Under the pieces are notes generated by a model. The model ran no database searches and was not told the DNA's origin. It saw nothing but the letters and a program-made list of their open reading frames with translations. A stretch of DNA of 64,000 bases from CAYVIB01 sp964451365 (lineage in GTDB: Bacteria > Pseudomonadota > Gammaproteobacteria > Pseudomonadales > Cellvibrionaceae). Shown here piece after piece: positions 1-7,881 of the stretch (position 1 is the first letter of the stretch; every line of letters starts with the position of its first letter). The position numbers and the translations under genes were made by a program. The DNA lies in assembly GCA_964451365.1 (NCBI GenBank), contig CAYVIB010000010.1:62001-126000 (forward strand), given 5' to 3'.

Positions 1-1
1 G

Positions 2-163
2 CACTGGAAGAGCAAAGCCGACCGTGACGCCATGGAGGCCGAGCACGATCCGGCGGTGAAGGAAATAATCAAAAGCGCCGCGCCTTTCGTGGAGATTCGA
101 CCGATTGGTGAATTCGAGGAGCCCGAGTGGGTGGTCAGCCCGGCCACATTGCTGGCGGGTTAG
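2..163 (+). CDS. C-terminal fragment of an unidentified small protein
   Basis: An open frame enters from the left edge and runs 53 codons to TAG. The visible tail contains HWKSKADRDAMEAEHDP, then a hydrophobic strand and an acidic stretch ending in PEWVVSPATLLAG. The Trp-rich start followed by an amphipathic helix resembles the end of small dimeric alpha/beta-barrel proteins (antibiotic-biosynthesis-monooxygenase or YCII-like), but that is only an impression and I do not assign a family. The next gene follows on the same strand with its own strong ribosome binding site, so the two may be cotranscribed. The N-terminus lies outside the window. Confidence 0.5.
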   Translation, partial: HWKSKADRDAMEAEHDPAVKEIIKSAAPFVEIRPIGEFEEPEWVVSPATLLAG

Positions 164-243
164 TTTCCGGTCCGGAGCGTGGTGTGAATCTTGCGTCTTT
201 CTCGTTATCACCATCACACCGGATCAAGTCACTGGAGGTACCC

Positions 244-732
244 GTGCTGAACGAAGATCAAACAAATGAACTGTGGGATTTTATCAAAGATATACCGGTA
301 ACGATGATGACAACCATCGATGGCGGTATTATTCGATCCCGCCCAATGCATATGGTACAAAAGAATTTTTCCGGCAAGCTGTGGTTCTTTACGGACCTGT
401 CGGCCGCCAAATCCGATGAAATTGCCAATATGCACGAAGTTGGCCTGAGCTATGAAGATACCCACAAGCAACGTTACGTCTCGCTGTCAGGTACCGCGCG
501 CACAATCCGGGACAAAGCGTTGGTTGAACAGTTCTGGAATTCCATGGTGGGCGCCTGGTTCCCGAATGGGAAAGACGATTCCAATATCGGTTTTATTGAG
601 GTGACCGCCCACCAGGCCGAAGTCTGGGACGCCACAACCGGCCGCGTCAGGCAACTTTTCAAAATAGCGCTGGCGAATATAAGAAACCAAAAACCCGACG
701 TGGGAGAACATCATCGATACGGGGGCCATTGA
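244..732 (+). CDS. Pyridoxamine 5'-phosphate oxidase-like (general stress protein 26 type) protein
   Basis: A 162-residue protein with the split-barrel flavin-binding fold of the PNPOx-like/general stress protein 26 group. The pattern is an N-terminal helix, then VTMMTTIDGGIIRSRPMHM, GKLWFFTDLSAAKSDEI, YVSLSGTARTIRDK and a late EVWDATTGRV. These proteins bind FMN or related cofactors; substrates are mostly unknown, and the role is usually guessed as oxidative or general stress. The open frame extends upstream to 127, but the GTG at 244 is preceded at 5 nt by GGAGG (234-238) and begins exactly at the family N-terminus, so I chose it. It is followed by a repressor gene with its own promoter. 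Confidence 0.8.
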   Translation: MLNEDQTNELWDFIKDIPVTMMTTIDGGIIRSRPMHMVQKNFSGKLWFFTDLSAAKSDEIANMHEVGLSYEDTHKQRYVSLSGTARTIRDKALVEQFWNSMVGAWFPNGKDDSNIGFIEVTAHQAEVWDATTGRVRQLFKIALANIRNQKPDVGEHHRYGGH

Positions 733-762
733 CCTTTTCCCTATAAAATCCACCAAACCTTA

Positions 763-784
763 AAGTTAGGTATTGACCTAACTT
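763..784. promoter_or_regulatory. Operator 1 for the ArsR/SdpR-type repressor
   Basis: A perfect inverted repeat: AAGTTAGGT, four bases, ACCTAACTT. The same 16-bp core (TTAGGTATTGACCTAA) recurs in near-identical form 34 bp downstream across the start codon of the repressor gene. This operator overlaps the predicted -35 box (TTGACC, 773-778), so occupation should block transcription. Such twin palindromes are typical of autoregulated dimeric ArsR-family repressors. Confidence 0.7.
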
Positions 785-800
785 TTATTTCCCGTATAGT
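773..800 (+). promoter_or_regulatory. Sigma70-like promoter of the repressor/SRPBCC operon
   Basis: TTGACC (773-778) and TATAGT (795-800) are separated by 16 bp. A start about 6-7 bp downstream would put the transcript start at roughly 806-807, one or two bases before the ATG at 808, which implies a leaderless or nearly leaderless mRNA. The two operator palindromes sit on the -35 box and on the start site. Confidence 0.6.
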
Positions 801-815
801 TAGGTATATGCCTAA
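800..815. promoter_or_regulatory. Operator 2 overlapping the repressor start codon
   Basis: TTAGGTATATGCCTAA is an inverted repeat (TTAGG/CCTAA) matching operator 1. It contains the ATG at 808, so the binding site includes the first codons of the gene (Met-Pro-Lys). Confidence 0.65.
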
Positions 816-1155
816 GCAAAACCCACCATTGGAACGCGTTTTTTACGCCCTCTCCGACCCGACGCGCATGGCCGTGCTGGCGCGGTTGAGCGATGGTCCG
901 GCGGCAGTAAGTGAACTGGCCCGGCCTTTCGAAATGGCATTGCCCTCATTCCTGCAACACTTGAAAGTGCTGCAGGAATGCGGCCTTGTGGCTTCCCGCA
1001 AAACCGGCCGGGTGCGTACTTTTGAACTCAAGCCCGAGCCTCTGGCGGAAGCTCAGGACTGGCTGGAGAAGCGGCGACAGCTTTGGCAACGTCGCCTCGA
1101 CCGGCTCGACAATTACCTGCTTACATTGAAGGAGAAAAAAGATGGCTCAGACTGA
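808..1155 (+). CDS. ArsR/SdpR-family winged-helix repressor
   Basis: A 115-residue ArsR-type regulator. Residues 10-90 form the winged helix: VFYALSDPTRMAVLARLSDGPAAVSELARPFEMALPSFLQHLKVLQECGLVASRKTGRVRTFEL, split between helix-turn-helix and wing. No metal-binding cysteine pair is seen, so it belongs to the metal-independent SdpR-like branch. That branch is habitually paired with an AHSA1/SRPBCC gene, as it is here: the next gene starts 14 nt before this one ends. The twin palindromes at 763-784 and 800-815 argue for autorepression. The C-terminal basic coiled helix (LEKRRQLWQRRLDRLDNYL) is usual for the subgroup. The inducer is unknown. Confidence 0.88.
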   Translation: MPKQNPPLERVFYALSDPTRMAVLARLSDGPAAVSELARPFEMALPSFLQHLKVLQECGLVASRKTGRVRTFELKPEPLAEAQDWLEKRRQLWQRRLDRLDNYLLTLKEKKDGSD

Positions 1156-1639
1156 CTTCCCCCATAATTCAAAACTGGACCTGGTGATGGATCGCGTCAT
1201 CGATGTACCGAGAGAACTGGTATGGAAGGCCTGGACCACGCCCGAAATGTTGAAACAGTGGTTTACGCCCGCGCCATGGAAAACCATCGAGTGCGAAATC
1301 GATCTGCGTCCCGGTGGTATTTTTCGCACCGTCATGCTTTCACCGGAGGGGGAGACCTTCCCCAACAATGGTTGTTACCTGGAGATAGTCGAAAACAAAA
1401 AACTGGTGTGGACCGATGCGCTGGAACAACATTTTCGCCCCGCCGAAAAACCCAACGACTGCTTCAACCATTTCTTTACCGCACACATTCTGCTGGAACC
1501 ACACGAGAAAGGCACCCGGTACACCGTTATCGCCTTACACAGCGATGAAGAAGGGCGCAAACAACACGAGGAGCAGGGTTTTCACGACGGCTGGGGCTCC
1601 GCGCTGGACCAAATGGTTGAAATGTTCAAAAAGATGTAG
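1142..1639 (+). CDS. SRPBCC/AHSA1-type hydrophobic-ligand domain protein
   Basis: A 165-residue SRPBCC (START-like) protein. It has the standard opening LDLVMDRVIDVPRELVWKAWTTPEMLKQWFTPAPW, the strand segment LRPGGIFRTVM, and the long C-terminal helix HDGWGSALDQMVEMFKKM. The family folds around a hydrophobic cavity; members next to SdpR-type repressors are of uncertain function (ligand binding, toxin immunity or stress). It overlaps the repressor gene by 14 nt and has its own ribosome binding site (AAGGAG before the ATG), so the two are translationally coupled and presumably respond to the same signal. The GST gene follows 10 nt later. Confidence 0.85.
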   Translation: MAQTDFPHNSKLDLVMDRVIDVPRELVWKAWTTPEMLKQWFTPAPWKTIECEIDLRPGGIFRTVMLSPEGETFPNNGCYLEIVENKKLVWTDALEQHFRPAEKPNDCFNHFFTAHILLEPHEKGTRYTVIALHSDEEGRKQHEEQGFHDGWGSALDQMVEMFKKM

Positions 1640-1649
1640 GGATTTATTT

Positions 1650-2303
1650 ATGCCCCTGACGCTTTACTACCACCCCCTGGCTTCATTTTGCTGGAAGCCG
1701 CTTATCGCGCTTTACGAGTACGATATTCCTTTCACGCCGGTGCTGGTGGATTTAATGAACGAAATCTCCCGCAACGAGTTTTTAAAAATCTGGCCGATGG
1801 GGCAGTTCCCGGTTTTAAAAGACGAAAGCAGGGACAAGATAATTCCGCAATCGACGGCGATTCTGGAGTACCTCACCCTCCATCATCGCGGAAAAACACC
1901 GTTGATTCCGGACGATCCCGAGCTTGCACTGGAAGCTCGCCGCTGGAACGATTTTTACGACAGCTACCTGCAGGCGCCAATGCAAAAAATAGTCGGCGAT
2001 GTTTTGCGGCCGGAAAACGCAAAAGATCCATGGGGCGTTAAGGATTCCCACTCCACTATCGCCACCGCCTATACTGTTCTGGAAAACCAGCTTAAAAATA
2101 AAACCTGGACCACCGGAGATACATTTACCCTGGCGGACTGTGCCGCGGCGCCCGCGCTGTTCTATGCCGACAAGGTCGAACCGCTCAATGGCAGCCATAT
2201 TCACTTGAAGAATTACCTGAACCGTTTGATCAACCGCCCCTCGTTTGCCCGGGTACTCAAAGAAGCGGGGCCCTATTTTCAATTTTTTCCTTATAACAAA
2301 TAG
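1650..2303 (+). CDS. Glutathione S-transferase family protein
   Basis: A 217-residue cytosolic GST. The N-terminal thioredoxin-like domain reads LTLYYHPLASFCWKPLIALYEYDIPFTPVLVDL, with NEFLKIWPMGQFPVLKDE carrying the cis-Pro and then PQSTAILEYL, the usual glutathione-binding Ser position. An all-helical domain follows, with FTLADCAAAPALFYADKV, the conserved N-capping motif. The SxxCW near residue 11 may supply a catalytic Ser or Cys. The frame stays open upstream as far as 1416 inside the SRPBCC gene, but ATG 1650 gives a canonical N-terminus and lies 10 nt after the previous stop. It is probably the last gene of the repressor operon, suggesting a detoxification role. Confidence 0.88.
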   Translation: MPLTLYYHPLASFCWKPLIALYEYDIPFTPVLVDLMNEISRNEFLKIWPMGQFPVLKDESRDKIIPQSTAILEYLTLHHRGKTPLIPDDPELALEARRWNDFYDSYLQAPMQKIVGDVLRPENAKDPWGVKDSHSTIATAYTVLENQLKNKTWTTGDTFTLADCAAAPALFYADKVEPLNGSHIHLKNYLNRLINRPSFARVLKEAGPYFQFFPYNK

Positions 2304-2606
2304 TCACAGCCGTGGGTTAAAACCGATCCGTTAATTATACGTTGTACAAAAGGAGTTTATTAGTTTTCGCGTAAAACATTTTTAAAAAAAATTAAAATGA
2401 CAACAAGAAAATATGGCCGAAAAATTCCCGGCGCGCCTAACATAAACACTCCTCCCTGTCACCACGTCGGCCATGTGAAATTTTCCCGCTCAGTTTCGCT
2501 ACTACTTCACATCGGCAATTTGACTTTTTCGTTAGTTTTATAAGGTTATCTCCATACCTGATGAGATACGTCACTAAAACTAAAAATAGTTGACAGGAGT
2601 TTCATA
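2304..2606. other. AT-rich intergenic region
   Basis: No coding frame is convincing here. The stretch is AT-rich (runs of A around 2376-2400) and presumably holds the promoter of the exported CxxCH protein. A purine-rich GACAGGAG lies just before its ATG. No clear terminator for the upstream operon was seen. Confidence 0.5.
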
Positions 2607-4562
2607 ATGATTATAAACGCGATGACATACCAACCACGAAAAATAGTTAAAGCAATCTTGTTTGTGAGCCTATTCTGCAGCGGTATTGGCAATACCCAGA
2701 CGCTCACACTGGCAAAAACATCAAAGGCAACTGTTGATATCAACGCCACTCAACGCGCCGTTCCCGAAACGGACGATCCCAATGGTGAATTTCCCCCAAC
2801 TATCACGAAGATGGAAATTTTCAAGCTGGAAGAACCGGGCAGGGAATTCAATGCGGCGACCCTGATTCAATTCGACCGGGAGCAGGATTCTGCAATTTTG
2901 GAAGAAGGCCGTTTTGTCACTCGAATGGATGATATAGAAACCGAGTTTAATGACTTGGGAGAAGGTCCGGATCTTGAACCGCGCGATGGTATTTTTTCCG
3001 CGTTGACACGTATCGATTTCGAAGCATTGCGCAAGGATGAGGAACTTTTCATCCGGCGTGTGGAGAAACTTGAGAAACCTATCGTAAAAGCTTTTTCCGG
3101 TCGCACCGTGGTGGCAACGGAACGTTTTGACCTGGATGCCGCCATGGAACAACTACCCTCGCCGAAGGAGCCAATTATGCTCGGCGGAAAAATCCGGGCC
3201 TTTCCGGTACCGGTACTGATGGCGGTTTTAAAAGCGCTGCCGTTTACCGCTAACGAAAATAAAGTACTCGCGGTAAATAACACCTCGGTGGTCTCCCATC
3301 CTGGCTTTACTTTTGATCCGTGCGATACCGACGGCACCGGCAACAACGTTAACCCAAATAATCCCTGGTCATTTAAAACCTTAATGTCGAATTTGAACCA
3401 GGGAACAGGCCTGACGGACCAGGAATTTATTCACGAGTGGTTGCGCAACTGGATGGTAAACGGCAGCGTGAACGGCTTTAACATACCCGCTCGCCCCAAT
3501 ATTGTGGACTACTTCCCCGGCTGGGATGGCGTGAATGCAGCCACACTGGATATCAACAACCTGCCATTTCGCCTGCTCGCCATTATGAACCGTATCGATC
3601 TTGCCAAGATCAGCTACGCGAGTGCCAGCGAAGGCGAAATCCGGTTTGTTTTCGGTTTGCTGAACCCGAATACCTGCACGCCCGCCGTGAGTATCGATCA
3701 GATGGCGGCGATTTTCGAATACGGTGATACCGCCAACACCTGCTCCACCATTAAATCCCGCGCGCAACAGTGGCTCGACCTGGACACCCTGGCGGTGGGG
3801 TCGCTGGCTTATATGAATGCGCTCAAGGCGATTACCGATGATGTGACCCAGGCGCCGAATGCTGCTTCCCAGCTGAATCAATTGCGCACGAATGATTTTG
3901 CTTTCGATGGCATCGGCTCGTTGGCTCTCGACTGGAACTTGCGGGAATTTATTGTGGACTCCGGTAGCGGCCTGCTGGTACCAACCACCACCAAACAGAC
4001 TCCGGATATCAGCTTCCGGACCGGTAGCCCGGTTACCGCGCAATTTATGGAAGATAACGCCCATGCGATTCTGTGTGAATCCCACACCGTGCCGGAGCAG
4101 TACCTGGGTTCCCCGTTCCTGGCCGCCAGCCTGGATTACCTGAACACCTCGTTCTGGTCGGCACCGACCAGCCAGGCAAACCTCCCGGCGGCGTTCCCGG
4201 GCTGTCACACCAGCAGCGCGTCCGGTGTGTCGCCCTTTATCACAACACCGGTGCATATCCAAAGTGAGGTGCGGCACAAGTTTTCCATCAACACCTGCGA
4301 CGACTGTCACGCGCGTGAAACCGACACCACCTTCACGCATGTCAACCCGATCACACGCGGTTTTTCCGGCTTTATGACGGGGGTTACCGTGTCCGACCCG
4401 CTATTGGGTGGCGTGGCTTTCGGCGGTATCGACCGCGAATTTGACGATTTGCAACGACGCGGCCAGATTAATGAAGAACTGGCGGCAAATTCCTGCTCCG
4501 GTCCGCTCATTCTGAACTCGACTTTCTTCGAGCAAACCGTGCCGATGACATTCGACCACTAA
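2607..4562 (+). CDS. Large exported protein with a single CxxCH motif, unknown function
   Basis: A 651-residue protein with an N-terminal hydrophobic segment (KAILFVSLFCSGIGNTQ, about residues 14-30) that looks like a signal peptide. I do not recognise the family. The body is rich in Asn, Asp, Thr and Phe, and has paired cysteines (FDPCDTDGTG, NPNTCTPAV, GDTANTCS). Near the C-terminus FSINTCDDCHARETDTTFTHV contains CDDCH, a perfect c-type heme attachment motif, with a possible distal ligand among nearby His residues. The tail DREFDDLQRRGQINEELAANSC resembles the ends of some large exported proteins of polysaccharide degraders. Its ATG has a GACAGGAG site about 7 nt upstream. It is monocistronic: a strong terminator follows at once. 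Confidence 0.75.
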   Translation: MIINAMTYQPRKIVKAILFVSLFCSGIGNTQTLTLAKTSKATVDINATQRAVPETDDPNGEFPPTITKMEIFKLEEPGREFNAATLIQFDREQDSAILEEGRFVTRMDDIETEFNDLGEGPDLEPRDGIFSALTRIDFEALRKDEELFIRRVEKLEKPIVKAFSGRTVVATERFDLDAAMEQLPSPKEPIMLGGKIRAFPVPVLMAVLKALPFTANENKVLAVNNTSVVSHPGFTFDPCDTDGTGNNVNPNNPWSFKTLMSNLNQGTGLTDQEFIHEWLRNWMVNGSVNGFNIPARPNIVDYFPGWDGVNAATLDINNLPFRLLAIMNRIDLAKISYASASEGEIRFVFGLLNPNTCTPAVSIDQMAAIFEYGDTANTCSTIKSRAQQWLDLDTLAVGSLAYMNALKAITDDVTQAPNAASQLNQLRTNDFAFDGIGSLALDWNLREFIVDSGSGLLVPTTTKQTPDISFRTGSPVTAQFMEDNAHAILCESHTVPEQYLGSPFLAASLDYLNTSFWSAPTSQANLPAAFPGCHTSSASGVSPFITTPVHIQSEVRHKFSINTCDDCHARETDTTFTHVNPITRGFSGFMTGVTVSDPLLGGVAFGGIDREFDDLQRRGQINEELAANSCSGPLILNSTFFEQTVPMTFDH

Positions 4563-4568
4563 ATGGCG

Positions 4569-4594
4569 GGGGCGCCCGGCGGCGCCCCTTTTTT
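4569..4594 (+). terminator. Rho-independent terminator
   Basis: An 8-bp perfect GC stem (GGGGCGCC/GGCGCCCC) with a CGGC loop is followed by six T residues, beginning 7 nt after the stop of the exported CxxCH protein. Confidence 0.9.
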
Positions 4595-4656
4595 GTAATC
4601 ATTTGATGTCTGGCGCTGTCCTGCGTTTGTCATTCATCAATGCGTTAAAATTCAAC

Positions 4657-5109
4657 CTACGGTTTAATGGGTGCGAACGCGGGGCGATTGAGGACGAAAT
4701 ACTGCCAGATAAATTCATACAGCGTTTTCATGTTGGGAAAATCAACCAGCGCTTTTGCCTCCTCCAGGTCACACCACTTGTAATCCGTGTGCTCGTGATC
4801 CAACCGGATGGCGACACTGCGATCCACATAAGTAACAAATACCGGCACCAGATTAATCCGGTTGAGCACATCATCGTAAAACCGGTCGATATAGCTGGCG
4901 GAATAAATTACTTCGGCCTCAATTGAAGTCTCTTCCTTTAGCTCGCGAACAACCGTTTGCCAAGCCGTCTCGCCATTTTCTATATGGCCGGCCACGTGGC
5001 ACCAGTATTTTTCCGTCGCACGCTTTAACAGCAGCATTTTGTATTCATACCCGAACTCCGCCAGCACAACAAGCGCGGCGAAGGATGCATTGACAGGAAC
5101 ACTGGCCAT
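4657..5109 (-). CDS. Nudix hydrolase
   Basis: A 150-residue Nudix protein. The Nudix box is GHIENGETAWQTVVRELKEE followed by TSI, matching GX5EX7REUXEEXGU except that Thr replaces the second Gly. The glutamates that bind Mg2+ (RE and EE) are all present. The domain is preceded by VLAEFGYEYKMLLLKRATEKYWCHV and followed by VFVTYVDRSVAIRLDHEHTDYKWCDLEEA, like dihydroneopterin triphosphate or dATP pyrophosphatases (NudB-like). The substrate, a nucleoside diphosphate derivative, cannot be set from sequence. It lies 14 nt downstream of the isochorismatase-like gene on the same strand and is probably cotranscribed. Confidence 0.87.
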   Translation of the reverse strand: MASVPVNASFAALVVLAEFGYEYKMLLLKRATEKYWCHVAGHIENGETAWQTVVRELKEETSIEAEVIYSASYIDRFYDDVLNRINLVPVFVTYVDRSVAIRLDHEHTDYKWCDLEEAKALVDFPNMKTLYEFIWQYFVLNRPAFAPIKP

Positions 5110-5123
5110 TAACCCGATACCGG

Positions 5124-5732
5124 TTATTGAAAATTATTGCGCAGCGTCGACAGGTTCAGATCGCCGGAGCGGGTGGTATCCGCGCCCAGAACCTCCCGCA
5201 TGTATTCAAGCGAATGCCGGTTTTCGTCCACCGTTTTGGAGGCCACGCAATCTTGCGGTACATACAACTGGAAACCCCGCATATAGGCGTCGCACGCGGT
5301 GAACTGCACACACATATTGCCGGAAATGCCGCATAAAACAAGCTGCCGGCAACCCAGGTGCGAAAGCAGTTGTTCGAGCGGCGTTCCGTAAAAGGCGGAG
5401 TGCTTTGGTTTCAACACGAAATAATCTTCCGCTGTCGGCCTGAGTATTTCCGCCAGGGAACGGCCTCGCGCATCCGACCGCAGGCAATGTTGGACGACTT
5501 CTTCAAAATTCGATCGCCACCGGCCGAAATTGTCATTGGCATAAATAACGGGAATTTTTTCCCGATAGGTGCGCTGTTTGAGCAGGGCGATGTTTTTCGC
5601 CGCCGCCACTGCCGCATCGAAAATAGTCTCGGCTCCCTCAAACTCCAGATCGTTAATTAAATCGATAATAATCAACGCGACGGACGAGGTGCTTTGTTGA
5701 TTTTCGCGCAAACTGAAATCTTGTTCCTGCAT
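5124..5732 (-). CDS. Isochorismatase-like cysteine hydrolase
   Basis: A 202-residue member of the isochorismatase/nicotinamidase superfamily. The catalytic triad is visible: Asp in VALIIIDLINDLEF, Lys in FVLKPKHSAFYGTPLEQLL, and Cys in LVLCGISGNMCVQFTACDAY with the preceding cis-peptide GISG. The family cleaves small amides or vinyl ethers; the actual substrate is unknown. The frame is open as far as 5879, but the ATG at 5732 has GAGG seven bases upstream and gives a usual family N-terminus (MQEQDFSLRENQQSTSSVALIIID split here), so I chose it. The Nudix gene follows. Confidence 0.85.
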   Translation of the reverse strand: MQEQDFSLRENQQSTSSVALIIIDLINDLEFEGAETIFDAAVAAAKNIALLKQRTYREKIPVIYANDNFGRWRSNFEEVVQHCLRSDARGRSLAEILRPTAEDYFVLKPKHSAFYGTPLEQLLSHLGCRQLVLCGISGNMCVQFTACDAYMRGFQLYVPQDCVASKTVDENRHSLEYMREVLGADTTRSGDLNLSTLRNNFQ

Positions 5733-6186
5733 CCATTTCCTCACATCAATGCTGTCGGAAAACCAGTGCACGCTTGTCATTGCCCTGGTAGCTGAATATA
5801 TCGTCCTGAGGTATTTTGAACCGTCTTGATTTTTCTTTTCATTCGCTTGTCGAGAACGGCGACATATTCCTTGTGTCAACCGGTACTGAATACCGTATTT
5901 TTAATTAGCGGGTTTTATGCCCGTCGGGCGCGAATTGTCCAAGACTTTGCAATCCTTTCATTCAATACTTCAATAACGTGACATAATTCGGCAATTTTTT
6001 ACCTAATTCGCCCGCTTTTGTTAATACCCGGTTCAGGTTGGGATCTTTATATTGATGTCAAAGCGCATTAAAGCGCCCTCTTCCATGTCTGGATGTCACA
6101 CAAGGCGCTTTAATATTGTACTGGCCCGAGGTTTGCACAGCAGGATATACGAAACTTCGGGGATTCATGTTTGGGGGGTAACGGCA
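5733..6186. other. Intergenic region with a long inverted repeat
   Basis: The region lies between the divergent isochorismatase-like and cyclic-nucleotide-binding genes. Frames running into it from either side lack ribosome binding sites. The notable feature is the 11-bp perfect inverted repeat at 6067-6114, listed separately. Confidence 0.5.
6067..6114. repeat. 11-bp perfect inverted repeat upstream of the cNMP-binding gene
   Basis: ATTAAAGCGCC (6067-6077) and GGCGCTTTAAT (6104-6114) are exact reverse complements separated by 26 bp. They could form an RNA hairpin in a leader or a looped operator. There is no T-run, so it is not a simple terminator. It lies 73 bp before the chosen start codon. 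Confidence 0.6.
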
Positions 6187-6645
6187 ATGCTTACTCAAAA
6201 AGTTTCGAGTCAAGAAGATACAGGATTTACGGAAGAAACGATTTCCTCTATTTCTCTCTTTGGGGCGCTCGATTCGGATCAGATACAAACCCTGCTCAGG
6301 CTTATGCAGGTTCGACGGTGCCGGTCCGGAGAACATATCTTTTCCTCAGGGGATCTTCCGTCCGATATCTTTATTTTGTTAAACGGGCGCGTCGACCTTG
6401 TAGTTAACCAGGCCGGCGTACACCGGATACAGGATTCCTTCAGCTTTGGCGACACCTTTGGCGAAACCGCGATTATCGGTATTCAACCGCAGATTGGAAC
6501 CGCCATCGCGTTCGCCGATGACGTGAAACTGCTGGTGCTTTCGCGCGAGGCGCTGATAGACATCCAGCAGGAAAATATCGAGATCTTCGCGATTTTAATG
6601 ATGAATATCGCGCGCACCGTTAGCCGCAAACTGCACAAAGTGTAA
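6187..6645 (+). CDS. Cyclic-nucleotide-binding domain protein (no output domain)
   Basis: A 152-residue stand-alone cNMP-binding protein. The domain spans about residues 25-140: LFGALDSDQIQTLLRLMQVR, SGEHIFSSGDLPSDIFILLNGRVDLVV, and the phosphate-binding cassette FGDTFGETAIIGIQPQIGTA, which has FGE but an unusual Gln where Arg normally contacts the cyclic phosphate. No helix-turn-helix follows; the protein ends with helices (LMMNIARTVSRKLHKV). It may therefore be a signalling adaptor or regulatory subunit that binds another ligand. The frame extends upstream to 6052, but ATG 6187 follows a G-rich stretch and fits the family length. Confidence 0.78.
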   Translation: MLTQKVSSQEDTGFTEETISSISLFGALDSDQIQTLLRLMQVRRCRSGEHIFSSGDLPSDIFILLNGRVDLVVNQAGVHRIQDSFSFGDTFGETAIIGIQPQIGTAIAFADDVKLLVLSREALIDIQQENIEIFAILMMNIARTVSRKLHKV

Positions 6646-6752
6646 ATCAGGTTTCGGTAACCCGGTTCGATAAATGCAACCGGCATGGGGCCCTGTGGTG
6701 GCGGCAAAACCATAGCGATTGATGTTTTCAGAAATAACCCGCCGACACGTCT

Positions 6753-7550
6753 TCAGCGCCGGGAAGGCATGGCCAGATAGGCTTCCCTGATGGTTTGCGG
6801 ATCGTACTGCCGCTCCAGTCGCCGCACGACAAAATGCCCGCCGGCCATGTTTTGAAAGTGATCGATAAAAAGCGTATTAAGCAGGGCGCCACCCGCGGCG
6901 CCGATAATCGGCACGGCCTGTGCCGCCACCTTCTCGCCAACCGGCAGGCTGAAACGCGTGGCCAGTTGGCGGATGAGATTGACCAAGGCGGGCGCGCTTT
7001 TACTGGAGGCGCCATGGGAGGCAAGGTATCCGGCAGCGTCCGACACCACTTTGGCCAGCCCCATGCGAACACTGAAATAACCGGATTCCGCCGCGTCGTC
7101 ACCTGACCCTGGCCCGCCCAGCGCAAATACCTCCAGGCAGGCAAGCTGGGTGTCCCGCTCACGAACATTCTCCCCTTCCGCACGGCCAATATCCGCAATA
7201 GAACGCAGCATAATCGTTGTGGACAAGGGCAGTTCCACCGCCAACGCCGGTAAACCAAAAGCGCCTCCCGCCGCGCCGGTGAATGCCGCCGTCGCCTTGT
7301 GCCGCAGTTTGGTCGACTCTCTTTTCTGCGCGCCGAGGGTTGAAATTGCCAAGTCCAGTGCCATCTCCAATGACTTGGTGGCAACCCTGACAATGGTGCG
7401 ATTCACTTCAGGCGGTAAAAGTGCCAACCCTTTTTCGACCGGGCTGCCCAACACGTTGGACATTTTGATGGCCAGGCCCGGATTTTCGAGTACATACTTT
7501 GCTTGTTGTAATTCATCACGATGTTGATCGCTTAACGAAGGCATCATCAT
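6753..7550 (-). CDS. EcsC family protein
   Basis: A 265-residue EcsC-type protein, named after the third gene of the Bacillus ecs locus, where function remains unclear. Diagnostic segments are the Gly/Ala-rich TAAFTGAAGGAFGLPALAVELP with the following SIADIGRAEGENV, and the C-terminal AVPIIGAAGGALLNTLFIDHFQ that also carries a membrane-associating helix. An AGGA-type site lies just before the ATG at 7550 (the third of several close Met codons), so that start is preferred over 7571. It is monocistronic by context: neighbours on both sides read rightward. Confidence 0.82.
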   Translation of the reverse strand: MMMPSLSDQHRDELQQAKYVLENPGLAIKMSNVLGSPVEKGLALLPPEVNRTIVRVATKSLEMALDLAISTLGAQKRESTKLRHKATAAFTGAAGGAFGLPALAVELPLSTTIMLRSIADIGRAEGENVRERDTQLACLEVFALGGPGSGDDAAESGYFSVRMGLAKVVSDAAGYLASHGASSKSAPALVNLIRQLATRFSLPVGEKVAAQAVPIIGAAGGALLNTLFIDHFQNMAGGHFVVRRLERQYDPQTIREAYLAMPSRR

Positions 7551-7881
7551 TTTTCCTGAGTAAGCTTGCACAGCGTCGGAAGGTTTTGGCTATTCTTGCG
7601 CAAAAGTAAATAAACGCAACCACTTTAATAAACATCGTCACGTTCATTTGTGGAATACTAACGATTAAGACAGGCATAATTTGTATTTATCACTACCAAA
7701 AAGAACGCTAATGTAAATTTTACAATAGGCCGACGGATACCGATTACAGCTTTCCAGTTATGGAAGGAAGCCAAGCCTGCAAAAGGAAGTTTCTTCAATA
7801 TTGATCAGAGGCTCCCCAGGGTAATTCAACAACCGGACCATTTGTTGGTAATGGAATAACAATAAAGCCAGAGGTAAGGTA
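7551..7881. other. Divergent intergenic region
   Basis: About 330 bp separate the EcsC gene and the first TonB-type receptor and must contain both promoters. It is AT-rich with no open frame of note and no recognised motif. A GAGGTAAGG ribosome binding site lies right before ATG 7882. Confidence 0.4.

Noticed and set aside
3381..4340. 319-codon leftward frame
   Set aside because: Antisense to the exported CxxCH protein; no ribosome binding site or family.
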